DNA of 64,000 bases from CAVQEG01 sp963711465 (lineage in GTDB: Bacteria > Bacteroidota > Ignavibacteria > OLB7): NCBI GenBank assembly GCA_963711465.1, contig CAVQEG010000002.1, positions 558,001 to 622,000 on the forward strand. The letters are read 5' to 3'. Positions 20,396 through 29,397 of the stretch are shown here, one piece after another. The notes under the pieces were generated by a model. That model was given only the letters and a program-made list of their open reading frames with translations, was not told the DNA's origin and made no database searches. Within the stretch, counting starts at the first letter, position 1, and each line of letters starts with the position of its first letter. The translations under genes and the position numbers were made by a program.

Positions 20396-20662
20396 TCAGA
20401 TGAAGCGGTCTCGCCTTGCCTTCACTAGCCCGAGTTCCTGCCGATCACTGTACCGTTCATCTCGGAGGCGGTAGAAGATGATCGAATCATCTTCCGGCTC
20501 CATAAGGTGTTCCGCCCGACTCCTTAGCTCCAGGTACTGCGCTTCACTGAGATCTCCCTCGAACACGGAATTCTGGACCCACGTAAGATACCTGCGAAAG
20601 AGCTTCAGCATTTTTCCAACTCGCCTCTCGCCTATATCGTACACTGCGATGAAGTATGCCAT
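20396..20662 (-). CDS. Cas2, CRISPR adaptation endonuclease-fold protein
   Basis: 88 residues, normal for Cas2. The N-terminal strand FIAVYDIGERRVGKMLKLFR holds the conserved Asp after VY; the middle WVQNSVFEGDLSEAQY is the family signature, and the ferredoxin-like fold continues with SIIFYRL. Cas2 dimers bridge two Cas1 dimers to integrate new spacers at the leader. It starts three bases after the cas1 stop and is the last gene of the operon before the leader. The gene itself is intact, but its partner cas1 is interrupted. Confidence 0.95.
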   Translation of the reverse strand: MAYFIAVYDIGERRVGKMLKLFRRYLTWVQNSVFEGDLSEAQYLELRSRAEHLMEPEDDSIIFYRLRDERYSDRQELGLVKARRDRFI

Positions 20663-21708
20663 ATGCTACCACCACATTTTGAACCCCTGATAGGGGTCAT
20701 TCTTCGGGTCGCACAGGTGGCGGACGAGGCGGTAGCACTCAAGACGAACGAGCCGCTCGTAGCTGACGCGTCGCCCGAGAGCGCGGTGCTCGATGGTTCG
20801 CCGTAGTCGCTCGTCCCAGTGCTCAACGAAAATGCGGCGTCCCCGCTCGTTGAGATAGGTCCCTCCCAATCGGCGCTCGAAGTGCTTGGGCTGGATCGTC
20901 CCGGTCTTGATCAGACGGAAAATTCCGCGGTCCACCAGCAGCGGTTTGAATATCTCGCTCAAGTCCAGCGATAAGCTGAAGCGCCGTTCGCCCGGCTCGT
21001 GGAGATATGAGATCGAAGGATCCAGAGCTGTGCGGTAGATCTGCCGGAGTACGGTGCTGTAACACAGTGCGTTGCCGAAGCTGATCAGTGCATTCAATTC
21101 ATTGGAGGGCGGTCTTCGCTCCCTTTTGTCGAATGGAAATGCTGTTCCTGCCTCGCCGAGTATTGCGGGCCACCGGGCATAGTATCGATCTCGAATCCGT
21201 CCCTCCCTTCCCATGAGTTCCGCAACATCGCCGACAGCGCTCAGTTGCACTCGTTCACGATCGATTTCCTCGCAGGCCGTGTTGAGGGAATCCGCTGCTG
21301 CAGTTGGGAGCCGCTTGGTATAGTAGCGAAGGACGCGGGCGATATTGTAGGCAGCAGTGTCGACGAAGGCGCGTGCCAGCACCAGCCGGCGTCTTGGTCG
21401 AGCGTAGTGGAGCACCTGATCGACCTTGAGTCGTCCGGAAACGAGGTAGTCCCGGGGATAGATTGCGGCCGTGTAGTTGCCGTAGTAATCGAAGAAGAAC
21501 AGCGGTATTGCATGCTGAGCGAGAAACGTCACCAACTTCGTATTGATGTCGATCTCGCCAAAGCAATACAGCGATTCAACCTGCTCGACGGGAAACGACA
21601 CATTCTCTCCTGTGTGAGCGCCCGACGGCATACCTGAATCCTCGGGATGGTCATCGGGGGTCCGCCGTTCGTCGCTTCGCTGGAGATACAATGAGGCTCC
21701 TGTAAAAA

Positions 21709-23099
21709 TCAAGTGGGTAGATAGCTGGGGTTGAGCGCCGAGAAATCGAGTTTCCCGGTGAGCAAATAGGTGATGATCTCGAAGGTTTTCATTGTGCTGT
21801 ACCCACGTGCCTTGCGCTTGGCTGCCTGCACGATTGAGTTGAAGCCTTCGAGGATGCCATTGGTCACCTGCGTGCGCTTCCATCGGACGATTCCGTCACG
21901 ATGCTTGCGGATGGTCCTCGCCAGCTTGATGAATGGCTCCAGGCGACTATGCGTCGCCCAGAAGTACGACTTGTCGAGCAGCAGCTCGAAGTCCTCAACG
22001 CTCTCGGCCTCGTAGATATCCTGGAAGCTCTCGCGCAGGTGCAGTGCCCGCACGGTCTTGAGCTTCAGCGATGAGAGCTCGAGCTCCTCGATCTCGACAC
22101 GCTGTTCCTGGGAGCCTGTTGAATTACTGAGGTGGCGCAGGCTGTTCAAATGCTGTCTGATGCAAGGCGCCCGACGAGCGCGGAGTGAGGCGGCCGTCCG
22201 GCCGCCGCAGCGACGCGTGAGGAGGGCAACGCCGCAGACGGCAGTATTTCAACAGCCTGCTGGGTGAGGTTCTGCCAGTTCTTCAGGAACGAGTAGCGCT
22301 TGCGCTTGAGGATCGGGTGGGTCTTGACTTCCGATCGACGCACCTGATCGACGGCCTCGTTGACGAGTTTGAGCACGTGGAAGCGGTCGAAGGTCACCTC
22401 GGCGTTCGGAAGATGCTCGCTGACACCCTTGGCGTAGGCCGGCGACATGTCGGCACTGACCGTCCGGATGTTCTCGCCGGAGCCACCGTGTGCCGTCAGG
22501 TCCTCCGCAAAGCGCTTGATCGTCTCGCTGTCCTTGCCGGGCGTGACGAAGATCGTGCGGCGCCGCTCGAGGTCGACGGCGATGGTCATGTAGTTGTGTC
22601 CACGCTTCAGGGAGATCTCATCGACACCGACCTCGGTTACGTCGCTGAAGTCTTCGGCTTCGCGGGCGTCGCTGATGTAGCAGTCGAGCAGGCGCCAGAT
22701 CCGGTAGTTCGAGACGTTGGTCAGCCGGGAGACTGCGTTGATCGGCATGTGCTGGCCAAGCTGCAGCAACAACGCCTCGAACAGGAGCGTGAAGCCGTCG
22801 CACTGCCCCGCCCACGGCGGCGTGAGCAGTCGTTTGCCCTCGGGCGTATCCAGCCGCGGCACCCAGGCGTGCAGATGGCACTCGTGTTCGAAGAAGTTCA
22901 GGTGGCGCCAGGTCTTCAGCTGCGTGTCGTAGGCACCGTAGTCACCTTCGACGCCGGACTCCTCGTCTCGGTAGTGGAACTTCGCGCCTCGATGGAAGTT
23001 CAGGTAGATGTCGAGCGATTTACGATCCGGATCGAACTCGATGCGTTCGATGTACCAGGGATCACGGAGTCCGAGCGCCTGAAAAAACAGATCTTCCAC
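21709..23099 (-). pseudogene. ISL3-family transposase, split by a small inner insertion
   Basis: The N-terminal piece (23099 to 22265 approximately) has the ISL3 zinc-binding and DDE segments (WVPRLDTPEGKRLLTPPW, VGVDEISLKRGHNYMTI, VSADMSPAYAKGV, TFDRFHVLKLVNEAV) and reads up to KNWQNLTQ; the C-terminal piece resumes EQRVEIEELELSSLK and ends with GILEGFNSIVQAAKRKARGYSTMKTF. A 147-bp insertion with a 5-bp duplication separates them and shifts the frame. Removing 152 bp (22113-22264) restores a 412-codon frame reading NLTQEQRVEI. The element is therefore probably not self-mobile now. Confidence 0.92.
22113..22259. mobile_element. MITE-like 147-bp insertion in the ISL3 transposase
   Basis: Ends AGCCTGTTGAATTACTG (left) and, reverse-complemented on the right, AGGCTGTTGAAATACTG. 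Flanked by the 5-bp sequence CTGGG on both sides (22108-22112 and 22260-22264). A third, subterminal copy CAGGCTGTTCAAATGCTG lies at 22138-22155 and pairs with the right end even better, so this may be a 122-bp element plus a 25-bp end fragment. It has no coding capacity. Its end resembles the CAGGCTGCT end of the IS5-like element in the array, hinting at mobilisation by a related transposase. Confidence 0.75.
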
Positions 23100-23241
23100 G
23101 AGCGGTGCCTTTGAGGGTATGGGATGGACGACTTCGACTGCGGAAGATCGCGTCTACCCACTCACTTCTCAAAGGAGCCTACAATGAATTGTCCCGGCGT
23201 CGGAGTCGACCGTTTGAGAAGAGATAATAGGGACGCCGCAT

Positions 23242-23415
23242 CGTGACGACGCTGATCGGGTTTATGGATGAAGCAAATTCACCTGCGGACGACTTCGGAT
23301 CCGACGGCCGTGGGAGCCTTGTCGCGGTATGACGCGGCATATTGCCGTGGCACACGGCCGATTACTCGATAGCCGTTAACACTGCAGGACGGGTCCGGCA
23401 TCGATTGGCACCGTC
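23242..23415. other. Gap between cas4 and the original cas1 start
   Basis: About 174 bp without a recognisable gene between the cas4 stop and the ancestral cas1 ATG. Other gene junctions in this operon overlap or are under 100 bp, so this gap is comparatively long, but I see no repeats or ends that would show a further insertion. Confidence 0.5.
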
Positions 23416-23985
23416 TCAGCCATAACACAGCTCTTCGAAGGCGCACTTGTGACAGAACGACCGGCGTGACAGCCGTTCGGGCGGCGTCGATTGCAGAGAC
23501 AGATCCACGATCTCCGTGACCATTTCCTCCAGCCGTGCCCTGTGAGCAGGCTCGAGCGGTACCGGCTCGGTTCGTCTGAGTCTTGGATAATCGATCTGAC
23601 CGAGGAAGGGCAGTCCGTCGGCCCGTTCAATGCCACAGAGTGCAAGCATCCACAAGTAGAACCGAACCTGCCATCGGTGTGCCTCCTCTACCGCGCGGCC
23701 CTTCTTCACCTCGTGGAGTACCCCCGACTCGAGATCCGCGCCATCGAGCTTCCCGACAAGTACGGTTCCGTCCGGTGCAACTGCCTGAAGCTCCAGCGAC
23801 TTGTCGCGCCTCGAGTAGGTCGTTTCGTCGATCACCCGACCAACAGCAACGGCCTCGGATTCCTGCTCCATCCAAAGGCCGCGCATCGACAGCCACGCCT
23901 TCCGATGGCACACCACGTAATACCCGATGAGCATACCGCCGACGCGCATGTGTGAACGGGTGGATGTCGAGGCAGGCACGGTCAA
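23416..23985 (-). CDS. Cas4, Fe-S cluster RecB-type nuclease
   Basis: 189 residues. Four cysteines in Cas4 positions: Cys26 (YYVVCHRKAWL) and the C-terminal Cys178, Cys181, Cys187 (FCHKCAFEELC) form the iron-sulfur cluster site. RecB nuclease motifs are present: GRVIDETTY, GKLDGADL (Asp81) and HEVKKG (Glu92, Lys94), then the QVRFYLWML motif. Cas4 trims prespacers and helps choose PAM and orientation. It starts with TTG at 23985, sharing bases with the cas7 stop (TTGA overlap); internal Met13 or Met18 are alternatives. It stands directly before cas1 as usual. Intact. Confidence 0.92.
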   Translation of the reverse strand: MTVPASTSTRSHMRVGGMLIGYYVVCHRKAWLSMRGLWMEQESEAVAVGRVIDETTYSRRDKSLELQAVAPDGTVLVGKLDGADLESGVLHEVKKGRAVEEAHRWQVRFYLWMLALCGIERADGLPFLGQIDYPRLRRTEPVPLEPAHRARLEEMVTEIVDLSLQSTPPERLSRRSFCHKCAFEELCYG

Positions 23986-25058
23986 TCGTCGTATTCGAAT
24001 GACCCCAGGCGATCCTGCAGGTACTTCTCCGCCTGCTCCAGCGCATCGGCTGCCGCCGAGACACCTCGGACGTACCCTTTCGCAGGCAGCGCGGTGAAGA
24101 CTTCAGCGCCGTCGATGGGTTCAATGATCGGATCGACATGCGGTTGGTCACTCTCTCCCTCGACCAGGTCCGCACGAATCGCACCGGCAATCCTGTTGGC
24201 GTTGTCCGAGATTGCGAGCGCAAGCGTCGCCTGGGGACTGAACGTGCGGCTCTGGTTGCTCGTAATCCGCCATGAAACGAGGCCCCGCGCCAATGCCGGA
24301 ATGATGGCGTCTCTCCGCGACTTCGGCGTTATGAGAAATTCCCCATCGCTACTCTCCGCCCAGCCATCATCGCGCAGCTTGTCAACCATCTCCCGACTCA
24401 ACTCGGGATCACTCGCAGTGACCGCGACGCGAAAGAGCCGGGACAGGTCGACGGCGACGTCGTATACAAAGAGGCCCGTCGTGCGCTTCAGGTCGGGGAT
24501 CCAGTTGCGCCGTGTCAGCGTCCGATCGCTCCCCTCCAGAAATTCCTGCAGCCGATCTTCCGGGACCACCTGGCCATCAGAATCGACCACGCGCACGGGG
24601 TGCAGGTCCGGTTGATCGCTTCGGTCGAATGTTGCGTTCTCCTTTTCAAGCGCATACGGGGCAAGCAGCGGATGTAGCGGCCGCATCGCCGAAATCGACA
24701 ACGGGCTGCGACGCTTCAGCGTGCCTCCGCCCTTCTCCGCTCGCATCCAGCCGCCCAACAGTTGGTCGGCATATGTTGGATCACAGGGCGACCACGGCTC
24801 ACCATCTTCCAGTTGTGGCTTACCGCCCTTGGTCGACAGGGTCCGATTGAACGTGATGGGTGCCCGATGCTCACCCAGAATTCCCACCACCTCATCCATT
24901 ACAGACCGCTTCACCTGCTGTCCGCTGGAATAGGCCATCTGTCGGCCCCATTGCGGGTCGCGAAAGAACTTCTGACCGTCCTGAACACAAAAGACCGTGT
25001 GGTCTGCCTGGCGAAGACCTCGAAGGTAGAGGTACGGAGACTGAGAGTTAGCGTTCAT
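23982..25058 (-). CDS. Cas7-type backbone subunit of Cascade
   Basis: 358 residues. By position, size and pattern this is the backbone (Cas7/DevR-Cst2-like) protein: an N-terminal strand SPYLYLRGLRQADHTVFCVQDG, a central block MDEVVGILGEHRAPITFNRTL, a conserved RTTGLFVYDVAVDLSRLFRVAV segment, and a C-terminal half ending in GVSAAADALEQAEKYLQDRL. Cas7 forms the helical filament along the crRNA. The subtype cannot be fixed by eye; it does not look like the shorter Csd2 proteins of I-C. It lies 97 bp after cas8 and overlaps cas4 by 4 bp. Confidence 0.75.
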   Translation of the reverse strand: MNANSQSPYLYLRGLRQADHTVFCVQDGQKFFRDPQWGRQMAYSSGQQVKRSVMDEVVGILGEHRAPITFNRTLSTKGGKPQLEDGEPWSPCDPTYADQLLGGWMRAEKGGGTLKRRSPLSISAMRPLHPLLAPYALEKENATFDRSDQPDLHPVRVVDSDGQVVPEDRLQEFLEGSDRTLTRRNWIPDLKRTTGLFVYDVAVDLSRLFRVAVTASDPELSREMVDKLRDDGWAESSDGEFLITPKSRRDAIIPALARGLVSWRITSNQSRTFSPQATLALAISDNANRIAGAIRADLVEGESDQPHVDPIIEPIDGAEVFTALPAKGYVRGVSAAADALEQAEKYLQDRLGSFEYDD

Positions 25059-25155
25059 GGTACCTGATGTTGGGTTGGGATAACGATGATTTCAAACTTC
25101 GAACCATGCTCCGCGCACGACCGCCGGCCATATCCCGCCGACAGCGGACCAGCGA

Positions 25156-26490
25156 TCAATCCTGAGACTCTTGGTGTGGAACCGCGTACATGAACCGAAT
25201 CAGGGTCAGCAGCAAGGGGAAGTCGCTGACCGGCATCAATACGGTCTCCCTCACCAGTCGGACGAATACATCAGCGTACGTCTCGTCCCTCTCGAGGATT
25301 GCGGTCAGCCCTTCAATGAATGCGCGACGATGAGTTGCCTTGAGCGCCTCTTCCACGGATCTGGCATTCGTCGTCTTGGCGCGCTTTCCCGGCGAGGCAA
25401 GGTTGCGGAGCGCTGTGGCAGCTTCATCCGCAATCTTCAGCAGTTCTTCGTTGTTCAGCATGGCAATGATCCACGTCTTGTAGATGGCAAAGGAAACTTC
25501 CTGTTCTTCCCTCTTCTTTCCCGAGGGCGTTGACGGAAGAGCGTTTTTGCTGCCGCGAAGGGGCATGAAATCGCGCAGCTTATTTGGTTCGATAGCACGC
25601 AATCCGATGCTGCCCAATTCACACGCGCGACGTATGCCGAAGGCCGTCTCATACATCCCGATAAACTGGCGCCGGCCCACGAACGCAGGGGTCTTGCCAA
25701 ACAGCCGCTCATACAGATCTGGAAGGCCGCGGATTGCTGGCAGATCGATGCGCACGAATCCAACGGTTGTGTTGGACTGACCGAATGAGTACACGTAGGC
25801 GATCTGTGGCTTCGACTGGCTGCGGCCGGCGAGGGCGAACAGCACTCGTACCCAGGGAGGAGTCCTGAATTCGGCCTTCCCATTCTTTTCCTCCGGCAAT
25901 TCCGGCAGGTCGCGAAGTGGATCTCCGGGATCAAACATTTCGTCAAAGCGGTGAATGAGCCACCACCCATTCCACGAGTCGATCTGATATGGCTTCAGAT
26001 GCGGCGTCTGCGCCATATATGCCCGATACTGCTCCCATCCGTCCAACAGGGCTAACAGCACCTCGTCATCGTCGACGAGTAGTGACAGGCCGCCCCGCAC
26101 TCCGATACTTGCCGCCGTGCCGAACCATGACATGTAAACGTCGTCGGTCGACAGGGGAACGGAAATATCCGTGATTTGACCAGACGTCGCACGGGTGGCC
26201 TCGCTCGCGGTTCCGCCCAAAAACAGATGACCCAATGGTTTGTCCAGTGTAGCAACTTCCGCATGAAAACTTGCCAGTGCATCCTGTCGTTCCGACGGCT
26301 CGCGCGACTTTCTCTGCTTCGCCTTCTGATCGAATTTGGAATTGTTGGCGAACATCAAGTATCGCTCGTGGTCGAAGAACAGCGGGAAGAACACCTCGTC
26401 GAAGAACTCGCGTGCCGACAGTGGAGAACCGACACGTCGATGCTGGTTGTACAGATCGAGCAGCCGACGGCCAATATGAGCGGTGTACAT
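25156..26490 (-). CDS. Probable Cas8-type large subunit, divergent
   Basis: 444 residues. No family motif is immediately recognisable, but it sits between cas3 and cas7, in the place of the large Cascade subunit, and nothing else in the operon could fill that role. Visible features: N-terminal GRRLLDLYNQHRRVGSPLSAREFFDEVFFPLFFDHERYLMFANN, a central acidic/aromatic region (DSWNGWWLIHRFDEMFDPGD), a basic linker (PSGKKREEQEV; SPGKRAKTTNARS) and a helical C-terminus. I see no CxxC zinc finger, which many Cas8b proteins have. Length is short for Cas8. The large subunit reads the PAM and recruits Cas3. Function is inferred from position. Confidence 0.6.
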   Translation of the reverse strand: MYTAHIGRRLLDLYNQHRRVGSPLSAREFFDEVFFPLFFDHERYLMFANNSKFDQKAKQRKSREPSERQDALASFHAEVATLDKPLGHLFLGGTASEATRATSGQITDISVPLSTDDVYMSWFGTAASIGVRGGLSLLVDDDEVLLALLDGWEQYRAYMAQTPHLKPYQIDSWNGWWLIHRFDEMFDPGDPLRDLPELPEEKNGKAEFRTPPWVRVLFALAGRSQSKPQIAYVYSFGQSNTTVGFVRIDLPAIRGLPDLYERLFGKTPAFVGRRQFIGMYETAFGIRRACELGSIGLRAIEPNKLRDFMPLRGSKNALPSTPSGKKREEQEVSFAIYKTWIIAMLNNEELLKIADEAATALRNLASPGKRAKTTNARSVEEALKATHRRAFIEGLTAILERDETYADVFVRLVRETVLMPVSDFPLLLTLIRFMYAVPHQESQD

Positions 26491-26519
26491 GGTATAGCGG
26501 GAATTGTTGAACGACGACG

Positions 26520-28763
26520 CTACAGGATGCGTTGGTCAAGAGGTACGGAAGGCTCTGTGGCTTCGCGTGGCAACGCAAGGCCAAGTGGGAAGCCGCCGGG
26601 ATTGTAGTGCTCGTCCGGAACGACGATTGGGTAGGCACCTCGTTCGATTCGGCCCCACGTCTGGGCAAATCGCCGGGCATTGCGGGGCATCGGGATCTCC
26701 AGTCTCGTTCGTTCCTGCCAGCCCAGCCGTTCATATTCCACTGCATCCGACTGGGTTACGCCGGTCTCTGAATCAATTTCCAGAGCATCTGCAAGAACTG
26801 AGCGTTGTCGATGTTCGAGTTCCCGGATCCGGTACCTCCCGTCGGGCGCCATAATGAAATGCGTCGCGACGTCGGGCACGGTCACCGAGGGATATACCGA
26901 ATCAATGAGTCCCTGCACGTCAGATTCATGAAGTACGTCGCCGTCGGGCAATGCGTCGAACGATGATCGGACGATGTCCGCATCATAGGGCTTCAGATCC
27001 CTATCTGACGCGCCGGGAGCCACGACGTGGATTGGCCGAATCCCTCCAATACTCGTTCGCGACCTTCTCCGGTTTACGCGACCGAAGCGCTGCACGAGTG
27101 CATCGAGCGGTGCTGCGTCGGTGATCATCCGATCGAACGAAATGTCCAGACTAACCTCGATCACCTGGGTGGCAATCACGATACATGGTCCCTGCCGCTG
27201 TTCAAACGTCGAGATCTGCCGTTCCAATGCTGCACGTTCTCCTCGTTTGAAGCGACTGTGAATCAGCAGCACCGGCACGTCCGGGTGATGCTCACGTGCC
27301 CATTGGTATCGCGCCTGTGCGATTGCTACGCGGTTACCAACCCATAGAACGCGTTCACCCGTTCGCACGGCGTCCCGCAACACGTCGTAGGCATGTTCCT
27401 CGTCCTGAAGCTTCAAAATGCGGTGCCGATCGAATGTGTCGAGAATCCGCTTCGGTAGCCGAACGCGTTCCACCGAATCCATACCTCCCAACGCTTCGGC
27501 AATCACTTCGGCAAGTGCCGAAGGGATTGTGGCAGTTCCGACGTGGACGCGACTATCGAGCGCCACAAGTACGCGCACCATTTGAACGACCATGGCCCGA
27601 GACAAGGCGTCGTACGTATGCACTTCGTCCAGGATCACATCCTGACCCTTCAGGTCGAGCGCAGTGGTTTCGTGTCCCGGCGTACCGAAGACAATCGACG
27701 CGAGCTGATGCGGTGTGAGCACTTTCACAGCGGCTCCCGGATGACTCTGCAACTCGACGTCCTCCCGACGCTCGTCGTCCAGTTCCAGGCGTGATGCAGC
27801 GTGCAAACGTCGCACGTCGATACCCGGAAGATCGCCGCTGATTCTTCGATACATCGCGTTGATGGAGGCCTGAAACGGCAGCGTGTAGAACACTCGGCCC
27901 CGGCACCGTCGCAACAGAAAGTCTGTCTTTCCAGCCCCCGTGGGGGCAACCACAAGCGTGTGGCGCGTGAGCGAATCGGTCGGTGCCGCTGCCAGGGGGA
28001 AGAGTCCGGGGTCTGCGTTGCGCGCGCGACGGTCGTAGAAGTCGAGGTCCGGTACTCGGTAGAATCCCGACGTGGCAGCGCGCGTTGCGTCCATGTAGGC
28101 GGAGGCAACATGATCAGCGCCCATCAGCAGTCCGCGCCAGTGAGACCACCCATCCGCCTTTGTTCGGGCGTGCTCCACGGCGAAGTCAAACGCCTCGCGC
28201 GCCTCATCCTCTGAAACGGATCTCGGTTCGATTCCGAACAGACCCGCGATTTCAAAAGCTACTGGTGACCATTCGACCCACGCCTGGGCGTGTCGCCCAT
28301 AGACATCGTCCACCGAATAGGCCGAATCGTGGCCTGTAAGATCCAGAAGTCCGAGTCCGAGGCGATCGTTGCGAACCGACTTGTGATGTGCCACGACCAT
28401 GTCAACGAGCAGTGGCCATTCGTTGCGTTCAAAGAGCGGAAGACAGAGCAGGGACGACAATTCGTGCCGGTGAGGCTCGTTCTGTCCGAACCGTCGTCGC
28501 TGGAGCTCGCTTCGCACCATCTCCGGCGCTGGCACCTCTGTCAGCACCAGATCACGTACAACATCTGGTGCCCCTACGAGCAGCATCGCCTGAAACGCTG
28601 GGTGGCACTTCCCCAAATCATGAAGCACGGCACCATGCTTTGCGACTGTCGGGTCGAATCCGAGCCCATCCGCCATCACTTCAATGGCGCAGGCGACCTG
28701 AGCTGTGTGATCCTGAAGAAGCAGGCCGCCCTGCTTCTCACTCTTGGCGTACACCATTGTCAC
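26520..28763 (-). CDS. Cas3, HD nuclease-helicase
   Basis: 747 residues, complete. N-terminal HD nuclease: QDHTAQV (His19), KHGAVLHDLGK (His48-Asp49), DMVVAHHKS (His126/His127) and GADHVA (Asp217). Helicase: Walker A APTGAGKT (273-280), DEVH box (379-382), motif III GTAT (409-412), motif V ATQVIEVSLD (531-540), motif VI QRFGRVNRR (558-566). Cas3 is recruited to Cascade-bound DNA, unwinds and degrades it. It begins with ATG overlapping the cas5 stop by 4 bp. The placement between cas5 and cas8 is not the usual I-B order. No damage seen. Confidence 0.95.
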   Translation of the reverse strand: MTMVYAKSEKQGGLLLQDHTAQVACAIEVMADGLGFDPTVAKHGAVLHDLGKCHPAFQAMLLVGAPDVVRDLVLTEVPAPEMVRSELQRRRFGQNEPHRHELSSLLCLPLFERNEWPLLVDMVVAHHKSVRNDRLGLGLLDLTGHDSAYSVDDVYGRHAQAWVEWSPVAFEIAGLFGIEPRSVSEDEAREAFDFAVEHARTKADGWSHWRGLLMGADHVASAYMDATRAATSGFYRVPDLDFYDRRARNADPGLFPLAAAPTDSLTRHTLVVAPTGAGKTDFLLRRCRGRVFYTLPFQASINAMYRRISGDLPGIDVRRLHAASRLELDDERREDVELQSHPGAAVKVLTPHQLASIVFGTPGHETTALDLKGQDVILDEVHTYDALSRAMVVQMVRVLVALDSRVHVGTATIPSALAEVIAEALGGMDSVERVRLPKRILDTFDRHRILKLQDEEHAYDVLRDAVRTGERVLWVGNRVAIAQARYQWAREHHPDVPVLLIHSRFKRGERAALERQISTFEQRQGPCIVIATQVIEVSLDISFDRMITDAAPLDALVQRFGRVNRRRSRTSIGGIRPIHVVAPGASDRDLKPYDADIVRSSFDALPDGDVLHESDVQGLIDSVYPSVTVPDVATHFIMAPDGRYRIRELEHRQRSVLADALEIDSETGVTQSDAVEYERLGWQERTRLEIPMPRNARRFAQTWGRIERGAYPIVVPDEHYNPGGFPLGLALPREATEPSVPLDQRIL

Positions 28764-29338
28764 TCCCCTTCGGGAAGCGCAGTGGTTGGGTTACCGACAA
28801 TCGACAGCGCACCGTACATGGGGGCAGCGTCATCAAATCGATTGTACCCTACCAGAAACGCACCTTCTCGGTCAGCTCCGAACCGGAGTTCAAAACCCTC
28901 GATCAGCTCAAAGGCCTCCGGCGACATGGCGGCAACGTCCGACGACGGCAACAGAATGTCCTCATTACGACAGAGGCAAAGGTGCTGGCGCGCAGCACGC
29001 TCCGCTTCATCCTCGCTTGAGAACGCCAGGTATATGGTGGGATTCAGCATCACGCCGCGAATGACAATCGATTGAGATCGTTCCAGCCGGCGCTGCTTCT
29101 TCGAACCCTTCTCCTTCCATCCACCCGCCTGAATTCGCTCCTGCTGTCGGTCCATTCCCTGATGGCGGAGCCGATGCCGAAGGATCTCCGACACCCCCAA
29201 TCGCTGCCGCATCCCCTCCACAATGCTGGGCGTGAGGAACTGCTGACTATACGTCTCCGCATCTCGAACGGCCGTCCATGGCTTTATGAATCCGAACGGG
29301 CCGCGGTAGGTAACGACGTGAAGAGTCTCATTCATCAC
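28760..29338 (-). CDS. Cas5, Cascade subunit
   Basis: 192 residues. The N-terminal Cas5 strand and glycine loop are seen in LHVVTYRGPFGFIKPWTAVRD, followed by the family motif FLTPSIVEGMRQRLG (34-48) and the conserved strand SIVIRGVMLNPTIYLAFS. Cas5 caps the 5-prime handle of the crRNA in Cascade. A basic stretch (QERIQAGGWKEKGSKKQRRLERSQ) in the middle may contact RNA. Ends by overlapping cas3 and begins 59 bp after cas6. Small for a Cas5 but not truncated as far as I can tell. Confidence 0.8.
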   Translation of the reverse strand: MMNETLHVVTYRGPFGFIKPWTAVRDAETYSQQFLTPSIVEGMRQRLGVSEILRHRLRHQGMDRQQERIQAGGWKEKGSKKQRRLERSQSIVIRGVMLNPTIYLAFSSEDEAERAARQHLCLCRNEDILLPSSDVAAMSPEAFELIEGFELRFGADREGAFLVGYNRFDDAAPMYGALSIVGNPTTALPEGE

Positions 29339-29397
29339 ATTTCGGGATTGCGTTGTTCAGGTATTACGGGCACCAGCGGGCAAATGAGCCGCGCGAG

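Larger units (their letters stand above)
21695..23179 (-). mobile_element. ISL3-family insertion sequence in cas1
   Basis: 1485 bp, with terminal inverted repeats: left GGCTCCTGTAAAAATCAAG, right (reverse complement) GGCTCCTTTGAGAAGTGAG, both followed by TGGGTAGA. An 8-bp target duplication TACAATGA flanks it, as expected for ISL3. It contains a transposase gene in two pieces because of an inner insertion (22113-22259). Without that, the element would be about 1333 bp. It is oriented like the cas operon, so its transcript could run into the cas1 remainder and cas2. Confidence 0.93.
20666..23241 (-). pseudogene. cas1, interrupted after codon 18 by an ISL3-family element
   Basis: The 5-prime piece (23241 down to 23188) encodes MRRPYYLFSNGRLRRRDN, a textbook Cas1 N-terminus; the 3-prime piece (21694 down to 20666) continues SLYLQRSDERRTP and keeps the rest, including the catalytic region NELNALISFGNALCYS (Glu), SYLHEPG (His) and SLDLSEIFKP (Asp). 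Removing the insertion and one copy of the 8-bp target duplication TACAATGA (21687-21694 and 23180-23187) restores an open frame of 360 codons. Cas1 integrates new spacers; without its first strand the protein is probably not made normally. The 3-prime piece remains open and is joined in frame to 63 codons inside the element (up to 21883), so a chimeric Cas1 could be made. Otherwise the sequence looks undecayed, so the insertion is probably recent. Confidence 0.93.

Noticed and set aside
19855..20428. Open frames in the CRISPR leader region
   Set aside because: Overlapping frames on both strands without signatures; position next to cas2 and the first repeat fits a leader.
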